Shown in pieces: positions 8,189 to 15,793 of a stretch of 32,666 nt of DNA (within the stretch, counting starts at the first letter, position 1; the number at the start of each line of letters is the position of its first letter). The translations under genes were made by a program, and so were the position numbers. The DNA lies in contig DATAWZ010000082.1 in NCBI GenBank assembly GCA_036266975.1, positions 1-32,666 of the forward strand, read 5' to 3'. The stretch is from DATAWZ01 sp036266975. Its GTDB lineage: Bacteria > Actinomycetota > Thermoleophilia > Solirubrobacterales > Solirubrobacteraceae. Under the pieces are notes generated by a model. It made no database searches. It saw only the letters and a program-made list of their open reading frames with translations, and had not been told where the DNA came from.

Positions 8189-9162
8189 ACGGCCACCTCC
8201 ATCGGGGCTCGGGCCTCGGCGGGCCCGGTCAGGGTCAGGAACACCTCATCGAGGGTCGGCCGGCGCCGGGTGGCGTCGAGCGCCTCCACGCCGGCGGCAT
8301 CGAGCGAGCGCACGATGTCCAGAAGCGAGATCTCGGTGGAGACCGTGGCGATGACCTGCCCGCGTTCCCGGTCGATCTGGGCCGGCTCTCCGACCAGAAC
8401 GCTGAGGGCAGCCGCGGCATCCCACATTTGACCCCTATCAACGAGCGTCACGGTGACCCGCTCGCCCCGGACCTGATCCTTGAGCGCCTCGGGGCTCCCC
8501 TGGGCCACCGCCCGGCCGTGGTCGACCACGACGATCTCGTCGCACAGCTGGTCGGCCTCCTGCAGGTACTGGGTGGTCAGCAGCAGCGTCGTGCCGTCGG
8601 CGACCAGCTCGCGCAGCACCTGCCAGAGCTCGTTGCGGCTGTGCGGGTCAAGGCCGGTGGTGGGCTCGTCCAGGAAGCAGACCGGCGGGCGCGCGAGCAG
8701 GCTCGCCGCCAGATCGAGCCGCCGGCGCATCCCGCCCGAGTAGGTGCGCGCCTGGCGATCGGCGGCGTCGGCGAGCTCGAGCCGCTCGAGCAGCTCGTCG
8801 GCGCGCTGGCGCACGTAGCGGCGCGGCAGGTGGTAGAGGCGGCCGACCATCTCCAGGTTCGCGCGCCCGGTGAGCAGCTCGTCGACCGTCGCCGACTGCC
8901 CGGCCAGGCCGATGTGCTCGCGCACGCGCTGAGGCTCGGCGACCACGTCGAAGCCGGCCACCCGGGCGCGGCCCTCATCGGGGCGCAGCAGGGTGGTGAG
9001 CATGCGCACGGCGGTCGTCTTGCCCGCGCCGTTGGGTCCGAGCAGGCCGAGCACCGTCCCGGCCCGGATCTCGAGGTCCAGCGCACGCAGCGCCCAGTGC
9101 TCGCCGAAGCGCTTGCCGATCCCCTCGGTAACGACCGCGCGCGGTGGGATGGTGGATGCCAT
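8185..9162 (-). CDS. ABC transporter ATP-binding protein (DrrA-like)
   Basis: A 325-residue cytosolic ATPase subunit driving the adjacent DrrB-like permease. Walker A is GPNGAGKTT (residues 42-50), the Q-loop is near GLAGQSATVDE, the ABC signature is YSGGMRRRLD (141-150), and Walker B is CFLDEPTTGLDP (162-172). The C-terminal 100 residues (RRPTLDEVFLTLTG) are the usual DrrA tail. The ATG at 9162 follows AGGAGG at 9174-9179, and that Shine-Dalgarno abuts the first GTAC unit of the operator array. Expression is likely repressed by the divergent TetR protein and released by a ligand that is itself an efflux substrate (inference from family pattern). Confidence 0.94.
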   Translation of the reverse strand: MASTIPPRAVVTEGIGKRFGEHWALRALDLEIRAGTVLGLLGPNGAGKTTAVRMLTTLLRPDEGRARVAGFDVVAEPQRVREHIGLAGQSATVDELLTGRANLEMVGRLYHLPRRYVRQRADELLERLELADAADRQARTYSGGMRRRLDLAASLLARPPVCFLDEPTTGLDPHSRNELWQVLRELVADGTTLLLTTQYLQEADQLCDEIVVVDHGRAVAQGSPEALKDQVRGERVTVTLVDRGQMWDAAAALSVLVGEPAQIDRERGQVIATVSTEISLLDIVRSLDAAGVEALDATRRRPTLDEVFLTLTGPAEARAPMEVAV

Positions 9163-9179
9163 ATTCTTCGTCCCTCCTG

Positions 9180-9224
9180 GTACGGCGTACGGGATTGTAC
9201 GCTGTACGGTAGTGTACGTTGTAC
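9180..9224. promoter_or_regulatory. Triple GTAC-N3-GTAC operator array between drrA-like gene and tetR
   Basis: GTAC occurs at 9180, 9187, 9197, 9204, 9214 and 9221. This forms three 11-base palindromic units (GTACGGCGTAC, GTACGCTGTAC, GTACGTTGTAC) repeated with an exact 17-base period. A good minus-strand -10 (TACAAT, complement of 9194-9199) for the ABC operon lies within the array. Plus-strand TACGGT (9205-9210) and TACGTT (9215-9220) could serve the regulator. Binding of the adjacent TetR protein is inferred from position. Confidence 0.75.
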
Positions 9225-9240
9225 CGAACGGGTGCCCGAC

Positions 9241-9993
9241 ATGTCAACCCCTCCACCGCCATCTGAGTCCACGCTCATCTGGCTGCGGCCCGAGCGGCCG
9301 ACGCGTCGGCCGCGCACGCCACGCTCGCGCGGGGAGGTCGCCCGCGCGGCAGTCGAGCTGATCGACCGCGACGGGTACGAGGCGCTCACCATGCGCCGGC
9401 TGGCCGGCGAGCTCGACATGGCCACGATGTCGCTGTACTCCTACGTGGCCAACAAGGAGGAGCTGATCGACCTCGCCGCCAACGAGATGATCAGCGAGAT
9501 GCTCATCGAGGAGCCCGTGCCCGAGGACTGGCGCGAGGCGCTCACGCTGATCGCGCGCGCCACGCGCCGCTTCCTGCTCGCCCACCCCTGGGTGCTCACC
9601 TACCTCGACCATCCCCCACCCGCGCTCAGCCCCAACATGCTGCGCCACATGGATCAGTCGCTCGCCGCGGTGGCCTCACTGCCCCTCGAGCCCGAGCTGC
9701 GCCGCCGGGTCACGCGGATCATCGACGACTACGTCTTCGGCTCGGCGATCAGCGTCCGCGAGGGAGAGGCCGCCGACCACATCGACGAGCACCAGCAGGC
9801 GCGGCTGCGCGACTCGCGGGTGTTCATGGAGCGGATGCTCGCCACCGGCGAGTACCCGCACCTGGCCGCCGAGCCGATGGTCCGCGGGGAGATGCCGCTC
9901 CCGGTCGAGGACCGCGCCGAGCTCGACGAGCGCTTCGAGCTGGGCCTGAGCTGGCTACTCGACGGTATCGCCGCGGCGGTCGAGCGCGGTTAG
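9241..9993 (+). CDS. TetR/AcrR family regulator of the adjacent ABC exporter
   Basis: A 250-residue repressor-type protein. The N-terminal DNA-binding helix-turn-helix lies at about residues 30-75 (EVARAAVELIDRDGYEALTM, then MATMSLYSYVANKEEL). The C-terminal ligand domain resembles the TetR_C_1 group commonly found with drug-efflux genes. The ATG at 9241 lies 17 bases past the last GTAC unit. An open frame extends upstream on this strand but only as the antisense of the ABC gene. It is divergent from the DrrAB-like operon and most likely autoregulated through the shared array. Its last 39 bases overlap, tail to tail, the end of the next TetR gene on the opposite strand. Confidence 0.9.
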   Translation: MSTPPPPSESTLIWLRPERPTRRPRTPRSRGEVARAAVELIDRDGYEALTMRRLAGELDMATMSLYSYVANKEELIDLAANEMISEMLIEEPVPEDWREALTLIARATRRFLLAHPWVLTYLDHPPPALSPNMLRHMDQSLAAVASLPLEPELRRRVTRIIDDYVFGSAISVREGEAADHIDEHQQARLRDSRVFMERMLATGEYPHLAAEPMVRGEMPLPVEDRAELDERFELGLSWLLDGIAAAVERG

Positions 9994-10557
9994 CTCGTCG
10001 CGGATCGACGCCGCCACCATCTCGCCGGCGCGCTCGAGCGGGTCGGTCGAGCGCATCGAGCGGCAGAGCACGAAGGCCCCCTCCAGGGCGGCCAGGGCGG
10101 CGAGCGCGATCGCCCGCGCGCGCTCGGCCGACAGCCCGGCCGCGACGCCGCGGCGCTCGAGCTCGGCCAGCCACTCCTCGAAGACCTCGGCGGTGGCCAG
10201 CCGCAGCGGTTCGCTCGTGCTCGAGACCTCCAGGGCGACCGTGGCGATCGGGCAGGCATCGACCCAGCCGCTCTCGCGCAGGTGCTCGGCGGCGCCGACG
10301 AAGAAGTCGCGCACGCCGGTCTCGAGGTCGGGCGCGGCGTCGAAGATCATCGGGATCAGCAGGGCGTACAGGCGCCCGGAGGCCCGGATCGTCTCGGCGC
10401 CCAGCTCCTCCTTGCCACCCGGGAAGAAGTGGTAGAGCGAGCCGAACGGCGCGCCCGCGGCCGCGACGATCTGCTTGACCCCCGTCCCGTTGTAGCCCTG
10501 ACGGGCCATCAGCTCGGCGCTCGCGCCGAGGATCCGATCGCGTGTGTCGCCGCCCAT
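9955..10557 (-). CDS. TetR family regulator (LmrA/YxaF-like)
   Basis: A 200-residue regulator. The N-terminal HTH covers about residues 5-52 (TRDRILGASAELMARQGYNG, then GSLYHFFPGGKEEL). The core motif CPIATVALEV near residue 105 is characteristic of the LmrA/YxaF subgroup. The ATG at 10557 follows a GAGAGG ribosome site. It is divergent from an alpha/beta hydrolase-peptidase operon. The 52-base gap contains TAGA-N4-TCTA (10580-10591), a form resembling LmrA/YxaF operators. It therefore probably represses that operon and itself. The inducer is unknown. The 3' end overlaps the preceding tetR gene convergently by 39 bases. Confidence 0.9.
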   Translation of the reverse strand: MGGDTRDRILGASAELMARQGYNGTGVKQIVAAAGAPFGSLYHFFPGGKEELGAETIRASGRLYALLIPMIFDAAPDLETGVRDFFVGAAEHLRESGWVDACPIATVALEVSSTSEPLRLATAEVFEEWLAELERRGVAAGLSAERARAIALAALAALEGAFVLCRSMRSTDPLERAGEMVAASIRDELTALDRRGDTVE

Positions 10558-10579
10558 CGTCCTCTCCCTCTGAGTATAG

Positions 10580-10591
10580 TAGAGCGATCTA
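10580..10591. promoter_or_regulatory. Candidate LmrA/YxaF-type TetR operator TAGA-N4-TCTA
   Basis: TAGAGCGATCTA is palindromic in its outer four bases on each side. It sits centrally between the divergent TetR and hydrolase starts, 18 bases before the hydrolase ATG. As I recall it, the LmrA/YxaF site family has a TAGA...TCTA core, so regulator class and site agree. The AT-rich TATAGTAGA context could also hold a -10 element. Confidence 0.5.
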
Positions 10592-10609
10592 TCTAGTCAG
10601 GAGGCACAG

Positions 10610-11500
10610 ATGCCCGAGGTAAGCCTCTCGGCCGGTCCGATCGACTACCAGGACACTGGCGGCGACGGGCCGGTGCTCGTCTTCATCCACGGCCTGATCA
10701 TGGACCACACGCTGTGGCGCCATGTCGTGGCCGACGTGCAGGCCGACTATCGCTGCGTGGTTCCCACGCTCCCGTTCGGCGCCCACCGACGCCCGATGCG
10801 CCCCGACGCCGACGTCTCGATGGGCGGGCTGGCCGGGCTGATCAGCGAGCTGCTCGAGCGCCTGGACCTGCGCGAGGTCACGCTCGTGATCTGCGACTGG
10901 GGCGGGCCGCTGCTGCTCGCGAGCGCCCCCGCCGATCCGCGCGTGGCCCGCCTGGTCATCACCCCGTGCGAGGCGTTCGAGAACGTGCCTCCCGGCCTGC
11001 CCGGGCGCCTGGCCGGCATCGCCGCCTGGGCGCCGGGCGGAATCCGGCTCGCGCTGTGGCAGCTGCGGGTCGGCGCGATCCGCAAGCTGCCCACCCACCT
11101 CGGCTGGATGGCCAAGCGCCCGATCCCCGATGAGATCGCACGGGGCTGGACCGCGCCCGGCCTGGCCTCGTGCGGGGTCCGGCGCGACGTCGCCCGTTAC
11201 GCGCGCGGTGCCCGCGGCGGCCGGCGTGAGCTGGTCGCGGCGATGGAGGGCCTGCGCCGGTTCGCCGGGCCGGTGCTCGTCGCCTGGGCGGCCGAGGATC
11301 GCGTGATGCCGCCCGAGCACGGCCGTCGTCTCGCCGCGCTGTTTCCCGACGCGCGCCACGTCGAGATCGCCGACAGCTACACGCTCATCCCCGAGGACCA
11401 GCCCGCGGCGCTCGTCGCCGAGATGCGGGCGTTTCTGGAGCCGAGCGGCACGGGTCCGAGCGCGGGGCCCGGAGCCCAGGTCGATAGGGTCAGCGGGTGA
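10610..11500 (+). CDS. Alpha/beta hydrolase with Asp nucleophile elbow, catalytic His not evident
   Basis: A 296-residue alpha/beta-fold protein. The oxyanion segment is FIHGLIMDHTLW (25-36). The nucleophile elbow is ICDWGGPLL with Asp96, as in haloalkane dehalogenases and epoxide hydrolases rather than Ser esterases. The acid position is Asp230 in WAAEDRVMP. Where a His is expected the sequence is DSYTLIPEDQP, placing Thr258 at that position, so hydrolysis of a covalent ester intermediate is doubtful or uses another residue. ATG at 10610 has an AGGAGG site at 10599-10604. The stop overlaps the GTG of the M20 peptidase (GTGA), so the two are co-translated. The divergent LmrA-like TetR probably controls it. 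Confidence 0.85.
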   Translation: MPEVSLSAGPIDYQDTGGDGPVLVFIHGLIMDHTLWRHVVADVQADYRCVVPTLPFGAHRRPMRPDADVSMGGLAGLISELLERLDLREVTLVICDWGGPLLLASAPADPRVARLVITPCEAFENVPPGLPGRLAGIAAWAPGGIRLALWQLRVGAIRKLPTHLGWMAKRPIPDEIARGWTAPGLASCGVRRDVARYARGARGGRRELVAAMEGLRRFAGPVLVAWAAEDRVMPPEHGRRLAALFPDARHVEIADSYTLIPEDQPAALVAEMRAFLEPSGTGPSAGPGAQVDRVSG

Positions 11501-12804
11501 CCGCGACGCTCCTGCACGAGGTCAAGGACTGGCTGCGCATCCCGTCGATCTCGACCGGCGAGGGTGACCCGGCCGACCTGCTGCGCGCGGCGCGCTGGGC
11601 CGCCGAGCGCATCGAGGGCGCCGGCGGGCGCACGCAGATCCTCGAGCCGGCCGGCGGCAACCCGCTGCTGGTCGGCGAGCTGGACGGGCCAACCGGGACG
11701 CCGACGGTGCTCATCTATGGCCACTACGACGTCCAGGGCCCGGGCGAGCTGGACCGCTGGACCTCTCCCCCGTTCGAGCCCGAGATCCGCGACGGGCGCC
11801 TGTTCGCCCGTGGCGCGGCCGACGACAAGGGCAACTTCCTGCCGCTGCTGCACGTGGCGTGCGAGCTGGCGCGCTCGGGCCGGCTGCCGCTCGGGGTTCG
11901 CGTCCTGCTCGAGGGCGAGGAGGAGGTCGGCGGGCACTCGGTCTCAGACTGGCTGCGGGCCGACGAGCGTGGCGCCGACGCGGCGATCGTCTTCGACTCG
12001 GGCATGGCCGACGAGCGCACGCCGGCGATCACGATCGGCCTGCGCGGGATCGTGCAGCTGCACGTGACGCTGCGCACCGGCGTGCGCCCGCTTCACTCCG
12101 GGCTCTACGGCGGCACCGCGCGCAACGCGCTGCACGAGCTGATCGGCCTGCTCGCTCCGCTGCGGGCCGGCCCGGACGGCCGGCTGCGCGCCGAGCTGCG
12201 CGAGGGCGTGCGCCCGCCGGACCCCGTCGAGGTCGCGTCCTGGGAGCGGCTGCCCGCCGGCGCGACGATGCTCGCCGAGGCCGGCGCGGTGCCGCTCGAC
12301 GATCGCGCGGCGAGCGAGTTCTACCTGCGCACCGGCGCCGAGCCGGCGCTCGACGTCAACGCGATCGCCGGCGGCGAACCGCGCACGGTGATCCCCGCGA
12401 GCGCGACGGCGACGGTCACGATGCGGCTGGCCGCCGGGCAGAGCGCCGAGCGCATGGACGCGACCCTGCGTGAGCTGATCGCCGGCGCGGCGCCGAGCGG
12501 CGTGTCGGTCGAGCTGCACGGCCTGTGCGCCGAGCCGGTCCTCTTCCAGGCCGGCGGCCCGGTGATCGAGCTCGCCGCCGGCGCGCTCGAGCGCGCCTGC
12601 GGCGTGGCCCCCGTGCTCGCGCGCTCGGGCGGGAGCATCCCGGTCGTCGCCGACATGGCCGCGCGCGGGCTACCGACGATCGTGTCCGGCTTCAGCCTGC
12701 CCGAGGACGCCTTCCACGCCCCCGACGAGTCCTACTCGTTGCGCTCGCTGGAGCTCGGCGAGGCCGCCTCGCACGAGCTGTACGCGGCGCTCGCGACGCT
12801 TTAG
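11497..12804 (+). CDS. M20 family metallopeptidase / dipeptidase
   Basis: A 435-residue zinc peptidase of the M20 group, probably cutting dipeptides or N-acyl amino acids. Metal ligands are visible: His76 in YGHYDVQ, bridging Asp109 in ARGAADDKG, Glu142 after catalytic Glu141 in EGEEEVGG, Asp167 in FDSGM and a late His in DAFHAPDE. The dimerisation domain lies between about residues 185 and 330 (RPLHSGLYGGTARN). The GTG start overlaps the stop of the preceding hydrolase, which fixes it. Coupling suggests both enzymes act on the same amide or ester compound, but that is inference. No signal peptide, so cytoplasmic. Confidence 0.92.
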   Translation: MTATLLHEVKDWLRIPSISTGEGDPADLLRAARWAAERIEGAGGRTQILEPAGGNPLLVGELDGPTGTPTVLIYGHYDVQGPGELDRWTSPPFEPEIRDGRLFARGAADDKGNFLPLLHVACELARSGRLPLGVRVLLEGEEEVGGHSVSDWLRADERGADAAIVFDSGMADERTPAITIGLRGIVQLHVTLRTGVRPLHSGLYGGTARNALHELIGLLAPLRAGPDGRLRAELREGVRPPDPVEVASWERLPAGATMLAEAGAVPLDDRAASEFYLRTGAEPALDVNAIAGGEPRTVIPASATATVTMRLAAGQSAERMDATLRELIAGAAPSGVSVELHGLCAEPVLFQAGGPVIELAAGALERACGVAPVLARSGGSIPVVADMAARGLPTIVSGFSLPEDAFHAPDESYSLRSLELGEAASHELYAALATL

Positions 12805-12816
12805 CCGTCAGGTCGT

Positions 12817-13278
12817 TCAGGGCCGCGCGCCGGGGCCGGGCTCGGGCTGCACGTCGCGGGCGTGCAGGTCCTCCCCGCAGCTCGCGCACACCCAGCGCGG
12901 CCCGGCCAGCTCCCCGCAGCGCCGGTGGCGCAGGACGAGCGGCGGCCCGGCGGGCCCGGCCAGGTGGCGGTCGCCCCAGGCCATCAACGCGAGCGCCACC
13001 GGGTAGAACTCGAGCCCCTTCTCGGTCAGGCGGTACTCGAACCACACCGGGTCCTCGCGGTAGGGCACACGCTCGAGCATCCCCTCGGCGACGAGCTGCT
13101 TCAGCCGTGCGGAGAGCACGGTGCGGGCGATGCCCAGGTTGCGCTGCAGCTCGCCGAAGCGCCGCACGCCGAAGAACGCCTCGCGCAGGATCAGGAACGT
13201 CCAGCGGTCGACGAGCAGGTCGACCGCCTGCTTGACGGAGTCGTGCTCGAAGCGGTGACGGAGCGGGTCGGTCGCCAT
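12817..13278 (-). CDS. HxlR family winged-helix regulator with C-terminal Cys motif
   Basis: A 153-residue regulator. Residues about 15-105 form the HxlR winged helix (DRWTFLILREAFFGVRRFGE, ARLKQLVAEGMLERVPY, RLTEKGLEFYPV). A C-terminal tail carries RRCGELAGPRWVCASCGEDL, a three-Cys zinc-ribbon-like segment common in actinobacterial HxlR proteins. It is divergent from an enoyl-CoA hydratase, with a perfect 8-base inverted repeat in the gap, so it probably regulates that gene and itself. The effector is unknown; the Cys cluster might sense redox state or bind metal. Confidence 0.9.
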   Translation of the reverse strand: MATDPLRHRFEHDSVKQAVDLLVDRWTFLILREAFFGVRRFGELQRNLGIARTVLSARLKQLVAEGMLERVPYREDPVWFEYRLTEKGLEFYPVALALMAWGDRHLAGPAGPPLVLRHRRCGELAGPRWVCASCGEDLHARDVQPEPGPGARP

Positions 13279-13296
13279 CTGGTCCTGAAAGCGTAC

Positions 13297-13333
13297 TGGT
13301 AGCGATCCGCGACGTGATCTTCTTGCGCTACCA
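13297..13333. promoter_or_regulatory. Inverted repeat TGGTAGCG-N21-CGCTACCA, candidate HxlR operator
   Basis: TGGTAGCG (13297-13304) and CGCTACCA (13326-13333) are exact reverse complements. They are centred almost midway between the HxlR start (13278) and the enoyl-CoA hydratase start (13389). The half-site spacing of about 29 bases, close to three helical turns, would suit two dimers or a dimer on one DNA face. Function is inferred from position. Confidence 0.5.
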
Positions 13334-13388
13334 CCTGGCCGCGCCTACAGTCGCGCCCGTCAACACCAGAACGGGAGGTCCGCCGACG

Positions 13389-14201
13389 ATGTACGAGCAC
13401 CTGATCCTCGACCGCCAGGGGCCGGTGAGCACGATCACCCTGAACCGTCCCGAGGTGCACAACGCCCTGGACCGCGCGCTGTCCGCCGAGCTGGGTCGCG
13501 CGGTCCGCGCGGTCGCCGAGGACCGCGAGTGCCGGGTCTTCGTCCTGCGCGGCGCGGGCGAGACCTTCTGCGCCGGCGACGACATCAAGGAGTTCAACAC
13601 CTGGGGGCCCGACGACCCCTACTGGCAGGTGCGCCTCTACCAGGAGACGGTCAAGCTGATCGAGGAACTCACGCCGGTGAGCATCGCCGCCGTCGACGGT
13701 GTGTGCACGGGCGGCGGTCTCGAGCTCACGCTCGTGTGCGACCTGGTGGTCGCCACCGATCGCAGCCGCTGGGGAATGCCGGAGATCGACTGGGACATCA
13801 CCCCCGGCTGGGGCGGCACCTCGCGCCTGGCGCGCGTGGCCGGCCGGCGCAAGGCCCGCGAGTGGAACCTGATCGGGGCGCTGTTCTCGGCCGCGACCGC
13901 CGAGCGCCACGACCTGATCAACCGCATCTGCGCGCCGGAGGAGCTCGACGCCGAGGTGGCCGCGCTCGTCGAGGTGCTGCTCGCCAAGCATCCGGTCACC
14001 CTGCGGCGAACCAAGTTCATCATGAGCCGCGGAGCGGACCTCCACGTGAGCGGCGCGCTCGCCTTCGAGGTGCCGATCGAGCCGTTCCCGACGGCCCCCA
14101 CCGGGGAGCTCAGCCAGGGCATCATCGACTTCACCGATCGCGAGCAGCGCACGCGCCGCCGGGCCCTCTCGCGCGACTTCTGGCGGACCGATTCGACGTA
14201 G
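13389..14201 (+). CDS. Enoyl-CoA hydratase/isomerase (crotonase family)
   Basis: A 270-residue crotonase-fold enzyme, expected to hydrate trans-2-enoyl-CoA in beta-oxidation or a related acyl-CoA pathway. Oxyanion-hole regions are FCAGDDIKEF (60-69) and VCTGGGLEL (105-113). Both Glu residues equivalent to rat mitochondrial Glu144 and Glu164 appear present, as Glu112 (GGGLE) and Glu132 (GMPEI), so true hydratase activity is plausible. The ATG at 13389 has GGGAGG ten bases upstream; the longer open frame crosses the operator and is rejected. Likely controlled by the divergent HxlR protein. The acyl chain is unknown. Confidence 0.9.
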   Translation: MYEHLILDRQGPVSTITLNRPEVHNALDRALSAELGRAVRAVAEDRECRVFVLRGAGETFCAGDDIKEFNTWGPDDPYWQVRLYQETVKLIEELTPVSIAAVDGVCTGGGLELTLVCDLVVATDRSRWGMPEIDWDITPGWGGTSRLARVAGRRKAREWNLIGALFSAATAERHDLINRICAPEELDAEVAALVEVLLAKHPVTLRRTKFIMSRGADLHVSGALAFEVPIEPFPTAPTGELSQGIIDFTDREQRTRRRALSRDFWRTDST

Positions 14202-14246
14202 GTGGCGTGCGGCAGGGTTCGCGCACATGACACTGGGGGGTGGGTG

Positions 14247-14633
14247 ATGTCGCAGGGGACTGTCGTGATCGTGCTGGCCGGGCGCCGGATCGAGATCGAC
14301 CGGCCACAGGTCATCGGGCGTGAGGAGACCGACATCCTGCTCGAGGACGGCGAAGCCTCCCGCCAGCACGCCCGGCTCACCCCGGTCGACGGCGGCCTGG
14401 AGATCGTCGACCTCGGCTCCAAGAACGGCACGCGGGTCAACGACGTGCTGATCGACGACCCTGAGCTCGCCGCCGACGGGGCGCCGATCCCAGTCCGCCC
14501 GGGGCGAGCAGCGAGCGCATGTGCTCGAGCGCGTGGTCGGCCTCGGGCAGGTCGTGCAGCGCCGCGCTGCAGAAGACCAGTTCGAAGCGGCCGCAGACCT
14601 CGTGCAGGTCGCCGACGCGGTACTCGACGTTGA
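14247..14633 (+). pseudogene. FHA-domain protein, 3' truncated
   Basis: The first 80 codons encode a forkhead-associated (phosphothreonine-binding) domain: VIGREETD, the signature SRQHARLTP, and IVDLGSKNGTRVND. After about 14488 the reading frame enters sequence that is antisense to a methyltransferase and becomes an Arg/Ala-rich nonsense tail to a stop at 14633. The last strand of the domain and anything beyond it are therefore missing. A GGGGGG-containing ribosome site precedes the ATG at 14247 (a GTG directly before it is also possible). The methyltransferase on the other strand is cut at the same place, pointing to a deletion or rearrangement between two convergent genes. Confidence 0.7.
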
Positions 14634-14872
14634 CCGCCGGGCGCCGACGGCGGGCGATCTCGATCATCTCCGCGCTCAGGTCGACGGCGAGCACCTGCTC
14701 GTAGCGCTCGGCGATCAGCGCCGTGTGTCGTCCGGCGCCGCACGCGAGGTCGACCCGCCGGGCCGCCGCGGGCGGGCAGGGCCTCACCGAGCCACGGCGC
14801 CAGCGGATCGCCGAGGAGCTCCTCGCGGCGGTCGTAGAGGGCGGCGAGCCCGTCGAAGGAGCGGTCAGTCAC
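14490..14872 (-). pseudogene. Class I SAM-dependent methyltransferase, frameshifted and 3' truncated
   Basis: A GTG start at 14872 begins MTDRSFDGLAALYDRREELL, a typical N-terminus of small methyltransferases. Around 14775-14795 the frame must change (one extra base, or two lost, in a GC-rich run) to continue with VDLACGAGRHTALIAERY, the SAM-binding motif I. Later motifs VLAVDLSAEMIEIA and VEYRVGDLHEV follow, then FCSAALHDLP and LEHMRSLLAPGG. Homology stops abruptly after LLAPGG near 14497, exactly where the FHA gene on the other strand breaks. The start overlaps the preceding gene's stop by eight bases. With two lesions the protein should be non-functional unless the frameshift is a sequencing error. 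Confidence 0.72.
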
Positions 14873-15236
14873 TCTGGCGGCCGAGCAGCGCGACGAAGCG
14901 CTCGATGCGCCGCCGCTCGGGCTCGGGCAGCGCGCCCTCGGCCTCCACGAGCAGCGTCATCGGGCCGCGGTCGTGGGCCCACGTACGCGCCTGCTCGGTG
15001 AACGCGGCCGCGATCCACACCAGCGGAAATCCGCTGGCGTAGCGGATCACCGCGCGCTCGTCTGCCTCGGCGACGACCGGCACGCTGGCCAGGCTGAGCG
15101 TCCGGGCGACCGACAGGACGGCATCCAGCCCACCCTCGTCGGGCAGCAGCGCGAGCTCGCCCTCCTGGAGCAGCGCCTGGGCCCATTCGTCGATCGCCGG
15201 CGGGACCGCGACGAGCCGGAACAAGGGCGCGGTCAT
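14865..15236 (-). CDS. Hypothetical protein coupled to HhH-GPD repair protein
   Basis: A 123-residue protein of unrecognised family. The sequence (MTAPLFRLVAVPPAIDEWAQ, LLPDEGGLDAVLSVARTLSL, FPLVWIAAAFTEQARTWAHD) suggests a compact soluble alpha/beta protein without signal peptide or membrane segment. The ATG at 15236 overlaps the TGA of the HhH-GPD gene in an ATGA arrangement, giving strong evidence for the start and for co-expression. Its own stop overlaps the GTG of the damaged methyltransferase. Function is unknown; tight coupling suggests an accessory to the DNA repair protein (inference). Confidence 0.7.
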   Translation of the reverse strand: MTAPLFRLVAVPPAIDEWAQALLQEGELALLPDEGGLDAVLSVARTLSLASVPVVAEADERAVIRYASGFPLVWIAAAFTEQARTWAHDRGPMTLLVEAEGALPEPERRRIERFVALLGRQSD

Positions 15237-15784
15237 CGAGCCGGCGCCGCCCGCGACCACTCGGCCTTGTGCGTCCGCTTGGCCGCCTGGTAGTCGAGCA
15301 GCGCCTGCGGGGAGTCCACGTCGCCGAGCGTCGGATGCCACGGCACGAGGTCCCGCGCGGCCTCCACGTCGAAGCGCTTGGCCAGTACCGCCCCGAGCGA
15401 CTTGACCTTCATCTCCCCAAAGCCCGGCAGCGCGGCCAGGCGCTCGCGCAGCGCGGCGCCGTCGGCCGCGCCGGTCCACACCGCCGCCGCGTCGCCCCCG
15501 TAGACGTCGCGCACGTACACGGCGAGCTCGTGCACCCGCTCGGCCATCGCGCCCGGGAAGCGGTGGATGGCCGGCTTCTCGCGAAACACCGGGTCCAGAT
15601 CGGCGTCGGCGAGCGCCGCGGCTTCGAGCGAGCCGAGCCGATCGAGCAGGACCTGCGGGCCGCTGAACGCCTTCTGCACGCTGACCTGCTGGTCCAGGGC
15701 GAAGCCGACGAGCAAGGCCATCGGCTCGCACGCGAGCAGCTCGTTGGCGTCGTCACGGTCGGTGAAGTAGAGACGGTCGGGCAT
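15233..15784 (-). CDS. HhH-GPD-type base excision DNA repair protein
   Basis: A 183-residue protein resembling the uncharacterised actinobacterial HhH-GPD glycosylase group. The helical domain starts with FTDRDDANELLACEPMALLV and ALDQQVSVQKAFSGP. The helix-hairpin-helix is ALPGFGEMKVKSLG near residue 125, and it ends DLVPWHPTLGDVDSP. Shorter than classical Nth/AlkA enzymes, it lacks an iron-sulfur Cys cluster. The expected role is removal of damaged bases, but catalytic residues are not obvious to me. The ATG at 15784 has AGGA upstream and lies nine bases past the end of the upstream methyltransferase, suggesting a four-gene minus-strand operon. Confidence 0.82.
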   Translation of the reverse strand: MPDRLYFTDRDDANELLACEPMALLVGFALDQQVSVQKAFSGPQVLLDRLGSLEAAALADADLDPVFREKPAIHRFPGAMAERVHELAVYVRDVYGGDAAAVWTGAADGAALRERLAALPGFGEMKVKSLGAVLAKRFDVEAARDLVPWHPTLGDVDSPQALLDYQAAKRTHKAEWSRAAPAR

Positions 15785-15793
15785 GCCCTGATC

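Noticed and set aside
6911..8431. 506-codon plus-strand frame
   Set aside because: Antisense to lepB and the ABC permease/ATPase genes, which have complete motifs.
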